In this document: piece by piece, positions 9,124-17,680 of the stretch
Numbering within the stretch: the stretch's first letter is position 1
Layout: every line of letters begins with the position of its first letter
Assembly: GCA_937892115.1 (NCBI GenBank)
Contig: CALAUI010000025.1
Span: 93,097 to 157,096 of the forward strand
Direction of reading: 5' to 3'
From: an uncultured Clostridia bacterium
GTDB taxonomy: Bacteria; Bacillota; Clostridia; Oscillospirales; Acutalibacteraceae
Length of the DNA stretch: 64,000 bases
The notes under the pieces: generated by a model
Databases searched by the model: none
The model's input: only the letters and a program-made list of their open reading frames with translations
Told to the model about the DNA's origin: nothing
Translations under genes and position numbers: made by a program

Positions 9124-9362
9124 AAATATTGAAATCTTTGAGGCAGAGCCCTGCCGAGATGTCGGATTTACAGAGAGTCATTCCGCGGCTGAAAGAGTGA
9201 CATTCCGTATTGTCGGGGTACCACTGCCGAGTGTGTGGCGAAATAAGTCACGCCGTACGGCTGCGTTAAAGCTTCAGAGTGCCGGCTTATGGTCGGAACA
9301 GCGGGTGGAACCGTGGGATGTAAATTATATCTCACCTCGTTATTCGGGGTGGGATTTTGTTA
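9124..9362 (+). promoter_or_regulatory. T-box riboswitch of thrS (threonine)
   Basis: Leader RNA that senses uncharged tRNA-Thr and allows transcription into thrS when charging is low. Seen: the T-box core GGGTGGAACC at 9303-9312, in which TGGA (9306-9309) can pair with the tRNA end UCCA; a stem I region with AGAGAGTC and GGCTGAAAGAGTGAC (about 9172-9210); a threonine codon ACC at 9220-9222 in the expected specifier position; and a terminator hairpin (9333-9339 with 9345-9351, then TTTT). The start codon lies 20 bases after it. The specifier assignment is by eye. Confidence 0.93.
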
Positions 9363-9382
9363 TTTATGAAAGGATGATAGCT

Positions 9383-11293
9383 ATGGTAAAGGTTACTCTC
9401 AGAGACGATGTCCGTGAATTTGAAAACGGCATCAGTGCATACGAAATCGCAAAGAGCATCAGCGACGGCCTTGCAAGAGCTGCCTGCGTATGTAAAATTG
9501 ACGGCGAAGTCAAAGATTTAAGAACTGCAATTAATAAGGACTGCACCCTTGAAATTCTCACATTTGACGATGATGACGGCAAGAGAACTTACCGCCATAC
9601 CGCTTCCCATATTCTCGCACAGGCAGTCAAGCGCCTCTTCCCCGAGGCAAAGCTTGCCATCGGTCCCGCAATCGAAAACGGCTTCTATTACGATTTTGAC
9701 GTTGAAAAGCCCTTTACTCCCGACGACCTTGAAAAGATTGAAGCGGAAATGAAAAAAATCATCAAGGAAAATCTTCCCCTTGAAAGATTTGAAATGACAC
9801 CCGCCGAAGCAATCAAATACTACGAGGACCTCGGTGAAATTTACAAGGTAGAGCTTGTCAAAGAGCACGCAGACAAGGGCGAAAACATCAGCTTTTATAA
9901 GCAGGGCGAATTTACCGAGCTCTGTGCAGGTCCTCACCTCGGCTCAACCGGTAAGGTAAAGGCATTCAAGCTTACCTCCGCAACAGGCGCTTACTGGAGA
10001 GGCAACGAAAAGAATAAGATGCTTCAGAGAATCTACGCGACTGCTTTCACAAAGAAAGAGGACCTTGAGGCGTATCTTGAAGCCATTGAGGAAGCAAAGA
10101 AGAGAGACCACAGAAAGCTCGGCAGAGAGCTCGGACTTTACGTTCTCCGTGACGAAGCACCCGGTATGCCCTTCTTCCTTCCCAACGGTATGATTCTGCG
10201 CAATACCCTCATTGATTACTGGCATCAGGTTCATAAGAAATGGGATTATCTTGAAATCTCCACTCCTCAGATCATGAAGCGTTCCCTTTGGGAAACTTCG
10301 GGTCACTGGGAGCATTATCACGACGATATGTTCACCACCGTCATTGAGGATGAGGATTTTGCAATCAAGCCCATGAACTGCCCCGGCAGTATCCTTGTCT
10401 ATGACCTTGAGCCCCACTCATATAAAGAACTTCCCCTTCGTTACGGCGAACTGGGCAGAGTTCACAGAAATGAGCTTTCCGGCGCTCTTCACGGCCTTTT
10501 CCGTGTCCGTTGCTTCACTCAGGACGATGCTCACATTCTCCTTGCTCCCGAGCAGATTACTGACGAGGTAGTCAGAATCGCTCAGCTCTTTGATGAAGTG
10601 TACGAGCTGTTCGGACTTCCCTATGAAATTGAACTTTCCACCATGCCCGAGGACCATATCGGCTCAGAGGAGGACTGGGAAATCGCCACAAACGCCCTTG
10701 CAAACGCCATTACAAGCGTAGGCAAGACCTATATCATCAACGAAGGTGACGGTGCATTCTACGGCCCCAAGCTTGACTTCCATATCAAGGACAGTCTCGG
10801 CAGAACATGGCAGTGCGGTACTATTCAGCTTGACTATCAGCTTCCCGGCAGATTCAATCTTGAATACACCGGCTCAGACGGTGAGAAGCATACTCCCGTT
10901 ATGATTCACAGAGTTGTATTCGGCTCCGTTGAAAGATTCCTGGGCGTTATCACCGAGCATTTCGCAGGTGCATTCCCCCTGTGGCTTTCTCCCGAGCAGG
11001 TAAGAATCCTTCCCATCGCAGACCGTCATCACGATTTCGCCGCGGAAATCAACTCAAAGCTTGATGCTGCAGGCATCCGCGGTACGGTTGATACCAGAAG
11101 TGAAAAGACCGGCTATAAGATCCGCGAAGCTGTCATGAAGAAGATTCCCTATATCATCGTTCTCGGTGACAAGGATATTGAAAACGGTACGGTTTCCGTT
11201 CGCCGCCGCGGTGAAGAGCAGTCCGCTGCAATGACTCTTGACGAGTTTATCGCCATGGCAAAGGCAGATATCGACTCCAAGAAAATCTGGTAA
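9383..11293 (+). CDS. thrS: Threonyl-tRNA synthetase
   Basis: Class II synthetase charging tRNA-Thr. 636 aa from ATG 9383, which has GAAAGGA upstream; the open frame back to 9041 is the T-box leader and is not translated. Domains: TGS (about 1-60), editing domain with HTASH (about 71-75) and CAGPH (about 179-183), catalytic core with MNCPGS, motif 2 RVHRNELSG (about 359) and FTQDDAH, and MIHRVVFGS near residue 510; the Cys, His and His of these supply the zinc site of ThrRS. The anticodon-binding domain ends the protein. Expression is controlled by the T-box upstream. Confidence 0.97.
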   Translation: MVKVTLRDDVREFENGISAYEIAKSISDGLARAACVCKIDGEVKDLRTAINKDCTLEILTFDDDDGKRTYRHTASHILAQAVKRLFPEAKLAIGPAIENGFYYDFDVEKPFTPDDLEKIEAEMKKIIKENLPLERFEMTPAEAIKYYEDLGEIYKVELVKEHADKGENISFYKQGEFTELCAGPHLGSTGKVKAFKLTSATGAYWRGNEKNKMLQRIYATAFTKKEDLEAYLEAIEEAKKRDHRKLGRELGLYVLRDEAPGMPFFLPNGMILRNTLIDYWHQVHKKWDYLEISTPQIMKRSLWETSGHWEHYHDDMFTTVIEDEDFAIKPMNCPGSILVYDLEPHSYKELPLRYGELGRVHRNELSGALHGLFRVRCFTQDDAHILLAPEQITDEVVRIAQLFDEVYELFGLPYEIELSTMPEDHIGSEEDWEIATNALANAITSVGKTYIINEGDGAFYGPKLDFHIKDSLGRTWQCGTIQLDYQLPGRFNLEYTGSDGEKHTPVMIHRVVFGSVERFLGVITEHFAGAFPLWLSPEQVRILPIADRHHDFAAEINSKLDAAGIRGTVDTRSEKTGYKIREAVMKKIPYIIVLGDKDIENGTVSVRRRGEEQSAAMTLDEFIAMAKADIDSKKIW

Positions 11294-11324
11294 GCCGATA
11301 ATTCTGAAAAATTTGTTAATTCAA

Positions 11325-11363
11325 AGGCGTTTTGTGAACTTTTATGTTTACAAAACGCTTTTA
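11325..11363 (+). terminator. Terminator of thrS
   Basis: Long stem GCGTTTTGTGAAC / GTTTACAAAACGC (11327-11339 and 11346-11358) with one mismatch-like pair and a TTTTATT tail. Its right arm contains the -35 box of the next promoter. Confidence 0.8.
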
Positions 11364-11375
11364 TTATGCTAATAT
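11347..11375 (+). promoter_or_regulatory. Promoter of nifJ, overlapping the thrS terminator
   Basis: TTTACA (11347-11352), 17-base spacer, TAATAT (11370-11375). The -35 hexamer is inside the right arm of the thrS terminator stem, so the end of one unit and start of the next share DNA. Confidence 0.72.
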
Positions 11376-11420
11376 ATCTGTTGGTATTTTTATCCAAACA
11401 AATTATGGAGGTAATTATTC

Positions 11421-14400
11421 ATGGCAATTCAGAGAAAAATGAAGACCATGGACGGTAACAACGCTGCGGCACACGTTTCCTATGCGTTTACTGAGGTAGC
11501 AGGCATTTATCCCATCACTCCCTCAAGCCCCATGGCAGACTATGTTGACCAGTGGTCGGCACAGGGTCTTAAGAACATCTTCGGTACAACAGTTAAGGTT
11601 GCAGAGATGCAGTCCGAAGCAGGCGCTTCCGGTACAGTTCACGGTTCACTTGCAGCAGGCGCTCTCACCACAACATATACTGCTTCCCAGGGTCTCCTTC
11701 TTATGATTCCCAATATGTACAAGATCGCAGGCGAGCTTCTTCCCAGCGTTTTCCACGTTTCGGCACGCTGCGTAGCTTCCCACGCTCTTAACATTTTCGG
11801 CGATCATTCAGACGTATACGCATGCCGTCAGACCGGTTTTGCTATGCTCGCTGAAACAAATCCCCAGGAAGTTATGGACCTCGGCGCTGTTGCTCATCTT
11901 GCAGCAATCAAGGGCAGAGTTCCCTTCATCAACTTCTTTGACGGCTTCCGTACTTCTCACGAAATCCAGAAAATCGCAGTATGGGATTATGAAGACCTTA
12001 AAGAAATGTGCGATATGGATGCTGTTGAAGCATTCCGTAAAAGAGCACTCAATCCCGAGAGACCCGTTATGCGCGGTTCTCACGAAAACGGTGATATCTT
12101 CTTCCAGCACAGAGAGGCCTGCAACAAGTATTATGACGAGCTTCCCGCAGTTGTTGAAGAATATATGGATAAGGTTAATGCGAAGCTCGGCACAAACTAC
12201 AAGCTCTTCAATTACTACGGCGCTCCCGATGCAGAGAAGGTTATCGTAGCTATGGGCTCAATCTGTGACGTAGCAGAGGAAGTTATTGACTATCTTACCG
12301 CTAAGGGTGAGAAGGTCGGCCTTGTCAAGGTTCGCCTTTACAGACCCTTCTCAGCTGAGAAGCTTGCTGAAGCAATTCCCGCTTCCTGTAAGAAGATTGC
12401 GGTTCTTGACAGAACAAAGGAACCCGGTTCACTCGGTGAGCCCCTTTATCTTGACGTTGTTGCCGCTCTTGCAGCAACAGGCAGACAGGGCATCAAGGTA
12501 GTCGGCGGCCGTTACGGTCTCGGCTCAAAGGATACTCCTCCCGCAAGCGTATTCGCAGTATATGACGAGCTTGCAAAGGATGAGCCCAAGAATAAGTTCA
12601 CAATCGGTATCAACGATGACGTTACGGGTCTTTCACTTGAAGAGAAGGCAGCTCCCAACACAGCAGCCGAAAGCACTATCGAGTGTAAGTTCTGGGGTCT
12701 CGGCGGTGACGGTACTGTTGGCGCAAATAAGGACTCCATCAAGATTATCGGTGACCATACCAATAAGTACGTTCAGGCATACTTCCAGTATGACTCCAAG
12801 AAGACCGGCGGTATCACCATTTCTCACCTTCGTTTCGGTGATGAGCCCATCAAGTCCCCCTACTATATCAACAAGGCAAACTTCGTTGCATGCCATAACC
12901 CCTCATACGTTGAAAAGGGCTACAAGATGGTCAACGACGTAAAGCCCGGCGGTGTATTCCTTATCAACTGCCAGTGGGATGAAGCTGAGCTTGCAGAGAA
13001 ACTCAATGCAGAGACAAAGAGATATATCGCAAACAACGACATCCAGCTTTACACTGTTAACGCTATCGATCTTGCTCAGAGCATCGGCCTCGGCAAGAGA
13101 ACAAATACAATCCTTCAGTCCGCATTCTTCTCACTTTCAAAGGTTCTTCCCGAAGAAGAAGCAATCGGCTACATGAAGGAAAAAGCACAGAAGTTCATGA
13201 AGAAGGGCATCGAAATCGTTCAGATGAACGAGAAGGCAATTGATCTCGGTGCCACCGCATACAAGAAGATCAACGTACCCGCAGAGTGGAAAGATGCCGT
13301 TGATTCAGCTAAGCCCGAAGCATCCAAGGGTGCTGCAAAGCTCGTTGCTCAGGTTGACAACATCATGAAGCCCGTCGGCCTTATGGACGGCGATGCTCTT
13401 CCCGTATCCGCATTTGTTGATTACGCTGACGGTACGTTCCAGCAGGGCGCAGCAGCTTATGAGAAGCGCGGCGTTGCCGTTATGGTTCCCGCATGGAACG
13501 CTGCTACCTGTGCTCAGTGTAACAAGTGCTCCTACGTATGTCCCCACGCTACAATCAGACCTTACCTCCTCAATGATGAAGAAGCTGCCGGCGCTCCCGA
13601 AAATGCAATCATCGTTGACAAGAAGGCAGGCAAGGGCAAGGGCGTTTATAAGTATACACTTGCTGTTTCTCCTCTTGACTGTATGGGATGCGGCGTATGT
13701 ATCGGTGTATGCCCCACAAATTCACTTACCATGGTTTCCAGAGAGAGCCAGGACGATATGCAGCCCGTATTTGATTATATGGTTGCAAACGTTTCCGTTA
13801 AGGAAGAATGCACTGACAACACCGTAATCGGCAGTCAGTTCAAGACTCCTCTCCTTGAGTTCTCCGGCTCCTGCGCCGGCTGTGCAGAGACATCCTATGC
13901 ACGCCTTATCACCCAGCTCTTCGGTGACAGAATGTACATCTCCAATGCTACCGGCTGTTCATCAATCTGGGGCGGTCCCGCAGCAACATCACCCTACACC
14001 GTTAACAAGGAAGGCCACGGTCCCGCATGGGCTAACTCCCTCTTTGAAGATAACGCAGAGCATGGCTTCGGTATGTACCTTGGCCAGAATGCTATCCGCA
14101 ACAGTCTCATCGCTAAGGTCAAGACCTTAACCGAGTCCGATTGCGCTCCCGAAGAAGTCAAGGCAGCTGCTCAGGCATACCTTGATACAGTTGACGACGG
14201 CGCAAAGAACGGCGAAGCTGCAAAGGCACTCGTTGCTCTTCTTGAAGGCCGCGACTGTGACACCTGCAACGAAATCGTTAAGAATAAGGAATACCTTGCT
14301 AAGAAGTCCGTATGGATTTTCGGCGGCGACGGTTGGGCTTATGATATCGGCTTCGGCGGTGTTGACCACGTACTTGCTTCCGGCGAAGACGTAAACATCA

Positions 14401-14969
14401 TGGTATTCGATACCGAGGTTTACTCCAACACCGGCGGACAGGCATCCAAGGCATCAAACATCGGTCAGGTTGCTCAGTTTGCTGCTGCAGGTAAGGCAGT
14501 TGCAAAGAAGAGTCTTGCCGAAATCGCTATGAGCTACGGTTACGTTTACGTAGCACAGATCGCTATGGGCGCTGATCAGAATCAGACAATCAAAGCCCTC
14601 ACAGAAGCAGAAGCATATCACGGTCCTTCAATCGTTATCGCTTACGCTCCCTGCGAGATGCACTCCATCAAGGGCGGTATGACAAATTGCCAGGCCGAGA
14701 TGAAGAAGGCAGTTGACTGCGGTTACTGGAATATGTTCCGTTACAATCCCGCTCTCAAGGCAGAAGGCAAGAATCCCTTCACGATTGACAGCAAGCCCGC
14801 TACGACCAGCTACAGAGACTTCATCATGAATGAGGCACGTTATTCACAGCTTACAAGATCCTTCCCCGAAAGAGCAGAATCACTCTTCACAAAGGCAGAG
14901 GAAACATCCGTTGCAAGATATGCACATCTCCTCAAGCTCAAGGATCTCTACGCTCCCGATGCCGAATAA
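11421..14969 (+). CDS. nifJ: Pyruvate:ferredoxin (flavodoxin) oxidoreductase
   Basis: Converts pyruvate and CoA to acetyl-CoA and CO2, passing electrons to ferredoxin; central to fermentative anaerobes. 1182 aa, the normal one-piece homodimeric form. Domains in order: N-terminal pyrimidine-binding region with YPITPSSPMA; TPP-core partner and transketolase-C-like parts; the gamma-type domain with GLGGDGTVGANK; a 2x[4Fe-4S] ferredoxin domain with CAQCNKCSYVC (about 695-705) and CMGCGVCIGVC (about 753-763); a C-terminal TPP domain with further Cys (SCAGCAETS) and GDGWAYDIGFGG near residue 968. RBS GGAGGT. Monocistronic, between its own promoter and terminator. Confidence 0.97.
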   Translation: MAIQRKMKTMDGNNAAAHVSYAFTEVAGIYPITPSSPMADYVDQWSAQGLKNIFGTTVKVAEMQSEAGASGTVHGSLAAGALTTTYTASQGLLLMIPNMYKIAGELLPSVFHVSARCVASHALNIFGDHSDVYACRQTGFAMLAETNPQEVMDLGAVAHLAAIKGRVPFINFFDGFRTSHEIQKIAVWDYEDLKEMCDMDAVEAFRKRALNPERPVMRGSHENGDIFFQHREACNKYYDELPAVVEEYMDKVNAKLGTNYKLFNYYGAPDAEKVIVAMGSICDVAEEVIDYLTAKGEKVGLVKVRLYRPFSAEKLAEAIPASCKKIAVLDRTKEPGSLGEPLYLDVVAALAATGRQGIKVVGGRYGLGSKDTPPASVFAVYDELAKDEPKNKFTIGINDDVTGLSLEEKAAPNTAAESTIECKFWGLGGDGTVGANKDSIKIIGDHTNKYVQAYFQYDSKKTGGITISHLRFGDEPIKSPYYINKANFVACHNPSYVEKGYKMVNDVKPGGVFLINCQWDEAELAEKLNAETKRYIANNDIQLYTVNAIDLAQSIGLGKRTNTILQSAFFSLSKVLPEEEAIGYMKEKAQKFMKKGIEIVQMNEKAIDLGATAYKKINVPAEWKDAVDSAKPEASKGAAKLVAQVDNIMKPVGLMDGDALPVSAFVDYADGTFQQGAAAYEKRGVAVMVPAWNAATCAQCNKCSYVCPHATIRPYLLNDEEAAGAPENAIIVDKKAGKGKGVYKYTLAVSPLDCMGCGVCIGVCPTNSLTMVSRESQDDMQPVFDYMVANVSVKEECTDNTVIGSQFKTPLLEFSGSCAGCAETSYARLITQLFGDRMYISNATGCSSIWGGPAATSPYTVNKEGHGPAWANSLFEDNAEHGFGMYLGQNAIRNSLIAKVKTLTESDCAPEEVKAAAQAYLDTVDDGAKNGEAAKALVALLEGRDCDTCNEIVKNKEYLAKKSVWIFGGDGWAYDIGFGGVDHVLASGEDVNIMVFDTEVYSNTGGQASKASNIGQVAQFAAAGKAVAKKSLAEIAMSYGYVYVAQIAMGADQNQTIKALTEAEAYHGPSIVIAYAPCEMHSIKGGMTNCQAEMKKAVDCGYWNMFRYNPALKAEGKNPFTIDSKPATTSYRDFIMNEARYSQLTRSFPERAESLFTKAEETSVARYAHLLKLKDLYAPDAE

Positions 14970-14983
14970 TTAAATCCTTTACG

Positions 14984-15010
14984 AGAGGTCACCTTCGGGT
15001 GGCCTCTTTT
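14984..15010 (+). terminator. Terminator of nifJ
   Basis: Ten-pair stem AGAGGTCACC / GGTGGCCTCT with one G-T pair, a stable TTCG tetraloop (14994-14997) and TTTT. Confidence 0.9.
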
Positions 15011-15030
15011 GTTTGTGATTGCAGATAAAC

Positions 15031-15068
15031 AAAAAATCCATCGGCTTATTTACCGATGGATTATTTTT
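15031..15068 (-). terminator. Bidirectional terminator
   Basis: Ten-pair stem (15036-15045 with 15052-15061) containing CCATCGG, with T runs on either side. It ends the minus-strand gene at 15068 and can also back up the nifJ terminator. Confidence 0.87.
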
Positions 15069-15739
15069 TATAACGAGTATACTCCCGATTCAAGCACCGC
15101 GTATTCAGTGTCTTTAACTCTGAAATATTTATACACGGGCTCGTGGAAAATATAGAAATCGCTGATTTTGTAATCAGTCAGACCGATTGTCCTGATTTTG
15201 AAAGAATTTGAATTGCACACATAAAGGCAGTTGTCATATACGGAAAGACTTATCGGATGTGAAAACGCCTTCTCGTTGGGACCGCCTATACGGAATTCAA
15301 TTCTGTCATACTTTACGGAATAGTTGATTACCGCATTTGCCTCGGGGACTGTCATCCAGAGATCGCGTCCTACGGGCTCGGGTGAGACGGCGGGGTTGTC
15401 AAGATAGGCAACCTTTCTCTCCTCAAGAATTATTCCGTTGTTATTGAAAATTTTAAGCGTGCCGTTTTTGAATGCGGCAATGTTTTCGCCTGCGGTTATG
15501 GGCCTGAGTGAGCAGGTAACGAAGTCGCCCAGACTTTTTGCAAGATGGATTCCGCCTTCGCCGTACTTATATTCCACGTACGCTTTAACCGGAATCCTCT
15601 CAAATAAATCCGCATGCATATCATAGTTGAAAAAGCCGATTGCTTCCTGGTCATAATCTATCAGTTCCTTACAGGCGTACACGAATCCGTGGTCTGTGGG
15701 AAAGATATCAAGCAGGTCGGCATTGAATATTTTCTGCAA
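15068..15739 (-). CDS. Unknown protein directly downstream of 6S RNA
   Basis: Not recognised. 223 aa if translation starts at the TTG at 15737-15739, chosen because GGAGG stands eight bases before it; the longer open frame (to 15799) would read through the 3' end of the 6S RNA. No signal peptide or membrane helix. The sequence has many alternating hydrophobic and aromatic residues, with short repeats of the form YDNCLYVCNS, typical of a beta-sheet or propeller-like cytosolic protein. The DUF1292 gene and 6S RNA lie upstream on the same strand, so it may be read from the promoter at 16297. Confidence 0.6.
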   Translation of the reverse strand: MQKIFNADLLDIFPTDHGFVYACKELIDYDQEAIGFFNYDMHADLFERIPVKAYVEYKYGEGGIHLAKSLGDFVTCSLRPITAGENIAAFKNGTLKIFNNNGIILEERKVAYLDNPAVSPEPVGRDLWMTVPEANAVINYSVKYDRIEFRIGGPNEKAFSHPISLSVYDNCLYVCNSNSFKIRTIGLTDYKISDFYIFHEPVYKYFRVKDTEYAVLESGVYSL

Positions 15740-15756
15740 AATGTTTTCCTCCGTAG

Positions 15757-15942
15757 AAAGCCCGCCTTGCCGGCTATGAATTCTTGTAACCTGCTCCAAA
15801 GCAGGTGGGTGCCTCCCGACAGGTTCGCGCTCCCTTCGTCCGCCGAAGCGGGAGGTCTGCAGTCCGCTGTCGGAGACCGGCTCCCTATAAGTGTGTGTTG
15901 GGTTACATCAGTATCATAGTTGTCGCACAAGGCAGGTCTTTG
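15757..15942 (-). ncRNA. ssrS: 6S RNA (candidate)
   Basis: About 186 bases, no coding gene. On the minus strand it folds as one long interrupted hairpin: closing stem CCTGCCTTG with CAAGGCGGG (15928-15936 and 15761-15769), inner stem CTATGA with TCATAG (15914-15919 and 15774-15779), GTAACC with GGTTAC, a large central bubble, then apical stem CCGACAG with CTGTCGG (15867-15873 and 15816-15822) and an inner CTTCG/CGAAG stem. The 3' side of the bubble can form its own hairpin ACCTGCT/AGCAGGT (15789-15806). This is the 6S architecture, which mimics an open promoter and binds the RNA polymerase housekeeping holoenzyme. Inferred from fold and length, not from a database match. Confidence 0.72.
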
Positions 15943-15962
15943 CTGAAAACCGAAATGAATAA

Positions 15963-16271
15963 TTATTCTTCCTCTTCGTCGTCTGCGAACATCTCTGCGA
16001 ATCTGTCGAGGAATATGTGACCTATTTCGTCGTATTCATCATCGTCCTCGATGGGCTCGAGTACAACCTCGTCGCCTTCACCGGGAATAACTCTCAGTAC
16101 GATGAATTCATCATCTGCATCCTCGGGAACAGCAGCGGGATTTTCGGGCAGGGGACACAGAGCGACATAAAGACCGTTTTCCGTTTCAATTCTGTCAAGC
16201 TCTTCAAATACGTGCTCTTTTCCTTCTTCGTCTATTACGCTGACTATGTCAGGAGTATATTCTTCTTCCAT
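15963..16271 (-). CDS. DUF1292 family acidic protein
   Basis: Small, very acidic protein of 102 aa, function unknown. It matches the DUF1292/YrzB family: N-terminal VIDEEGKEHVFEELDRIE, a central YVALCPLPE, and a C-terminal acidic tail ending in DDEEEE. Cytoplasmic, no membrane segment. RBS AAGGAG. It has its own promoter (16297-16325), and the 6S RNA begins about twenty bases after its stop, so the RNA may be processed from this transcript. Confidence 0.83.
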   Translation of the reverse strand: MEEEYTPDIVSVIDEEGKEHVFEELDRIETENGLYVALCPLPENPAAVPEDADDEFIVLRVIPGEGDEVVLEPIEDDDEYDEIGHIFLDRFAEMFADDEEEE

Positions 16272-16296
16272 GTGTTTTCTCCTTATTGATTTTTAC

Positions 16297-16325
16297 ATAT
16301 TTTACTATGAACTTATAAAACTGTC
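16297..16325 (-). promoter_or_regulatory. Promoter of the DUF1292 gene and 6S RNA region
   Basis: Minus strand TTGACA (16320-16325), 17-base spacer, TAAAAT (16297-16302). Confidence 0.75.
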
Positions 16326-16368
16326 AACTATATTCGCTGACCGCAATATGCCGTGTGTTTCCCCGATT

Positions 16369-17649
16369 TCAGTTTATACTTCCGGAAATTTCACCTGACT
16401 GCATTTTATATGCGTTTTCGGCGCATACGTAAGCGTTGAACGCTTCTTTTTCAACGGTGAATTCAACCATACTGTCTTCATTTACCGACCAGTAGTTGTT
16501 GATTTTATATCCGGAATAAACGGTCTTGCCGCTTTCGTCCGTCAGCTTGATTCTATAAAGGAATACGGGCATTCCGTCGGTTGAAACGGCGGCAGGGAAT
16601 GAAACCGTTGTTTTTCCTTCTTCACGTTTTACCGTTACCTTTGCTTCATCTTCAAATTCCGGTGCAGATGAAAGTGCCTTCTGATTTTTTACCGTAAAGG
16701 GATGAGAAGCAATGTCCGTAATATCCGTCAGCAGATAGTCGCAGAGCCATGCTCTGTTGTTTACGTCAAATCCTCTCAGACGCACGTTGTTATCCTTGTC
16801 AACCTCGATTATCCATGCCTGAGGACAGTCATAGCATCCGTCGGGGTGGACCGTTCTGTCCGTGCCTACCGTAAATTCAAGGTAATGCATTGAGCCCGTA
16901 CCGATTGCGGTAAAAGTGCCCTGCCAGATTGAACGGGGATCGTTTACGGGATAGTGAGAGTGACCGGAAATATCAATTACCTGGGGATATGCGGCAAGAA
17001 TATCGCTGAAATATATTTGACCCCAACCCTCGGAGCCGATCTTTGAGCCGTAAACCGTATCTGCAACGTGCTCGTGATGTGCAACGAAAATGGGCTTTTC
17101 CGGGTCTTCTGCAGATGCTTCTTCAAGCTGTTTGCGAAGCCATGCTCTCTGAGATAAGTCATATTTCAGAGCTTCCTTCTTTGAGGTGGAAATGCAGATA
17201 AAATGGAATCCGTTTATTATGGTGTGAAAATCCGAATCCTTGCCCGTAAGATTTTCAACGAAACCGAGTGCCTTTTCTTTTCCTGCATAGCCGTCGTGAT
17301 TTTTGGCTACGAGTGCAAGAATTTCCGTTTCGTCCTTTACCGATTCTTTTATTACCTTATCTGCGGTTTCAAACTGCTCGGGCTCACCGCTGTTGGTTAT
17401 GTCGCCTGCAAAAAGCACGGCGTCAAGTTTTGAATATCCGCCGTCCGTAAGACCGTAAGCAAAGTCAATTGCATTTCTGATTCTGTCCGTCTTCTTGTCC
17501 TCGGGACCGTCAATGTGAGTGTCACTGCAGGCAAAGAAGCGTAATACCGGCTGAAAATTCTTCGGCTCTTGCTTCTGAATGACTCCGCCGGAAAGGGTTG
17601 CCGAAATGAAAGTAATCAACGCCATGATGAGTGCAAAAAACGATTTCAT
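16369..17649 (-). CDS. Secreted calcineurin-like metallophosphoesterase
   Basis: Probable exported phosphoesterase, 426 aa; substrate unknown. Seen: N-terminal signal peptide (MKSFF followed by a hydrophobic run to about residue 22); metallophosphoesterase motifs CSDTHID (about 41), FAGDITNSG (about 81), AKNHDGY (about 114), VAHHEHV (about 191) and SGHSHYP (about 228). The usual GNHD motif reads KNHD here: the metal-binding Asn and the His are kept but the Gly is replaced. A C-terminal beta-rich domain (about 320-426) looks like an Ig/fibronectin-type module. It follows rarA by 31 bases and is probably read from the rarA promoter. Confidence 0.82.
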   Translation of the reverse strand: MKSFFALIMALITFISATLSGGVIQKQEPKNFQPVLRFFACSDTHIDGPEDKKTDRIRNAIDFAYGLTDGGYSKLDAVLFAGDITNSGEPEQFETADKVIKESVKDETEILALVAKNHDGYAGKEKALGFVENLTGKDSDFHTIINGFHFICISTSKKEALKYDLSQRAWLRKQLEEASAEDPEKPIFVAHHEHVADTVYGSKIGSEGWGQIYFSDILAAYPQVIDISGHSHYPVNDPRSIWQGTFTAIGTGSMHYLEFTVGTDRTVHPDGCYDCPQAWIIEVDKDNNVRLRGFDVNNRAWLCDYLLTDITDIASHPFTVKNQKALSSAPEFEDEAKVTVKREEGKTTVSFPAAVSTDGMPVFLYRIKLTDESGKTVYSGYKINNYWSVNEDSMVEFTVEKEAFNAYVCAENAYKMQSGEISGSIN

Positions 17650-17680
17650 TTTTATTTCTCCTTATGATTTTTTTCGGATT

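Noticed and set aside
9041..9382. Upstream extension of the thrS reading frame by 114 codons
   Set aside because: This segment is the T-box leader with its promoter and terminator; the RBS and ATG at 9383 fit ThrRS length and N-terminus.
15661..15930. Open frame of 89 codons on the minus strand
   Set aside because: It covers the 6S RNA candidate, has no RBS and no family resemblance.
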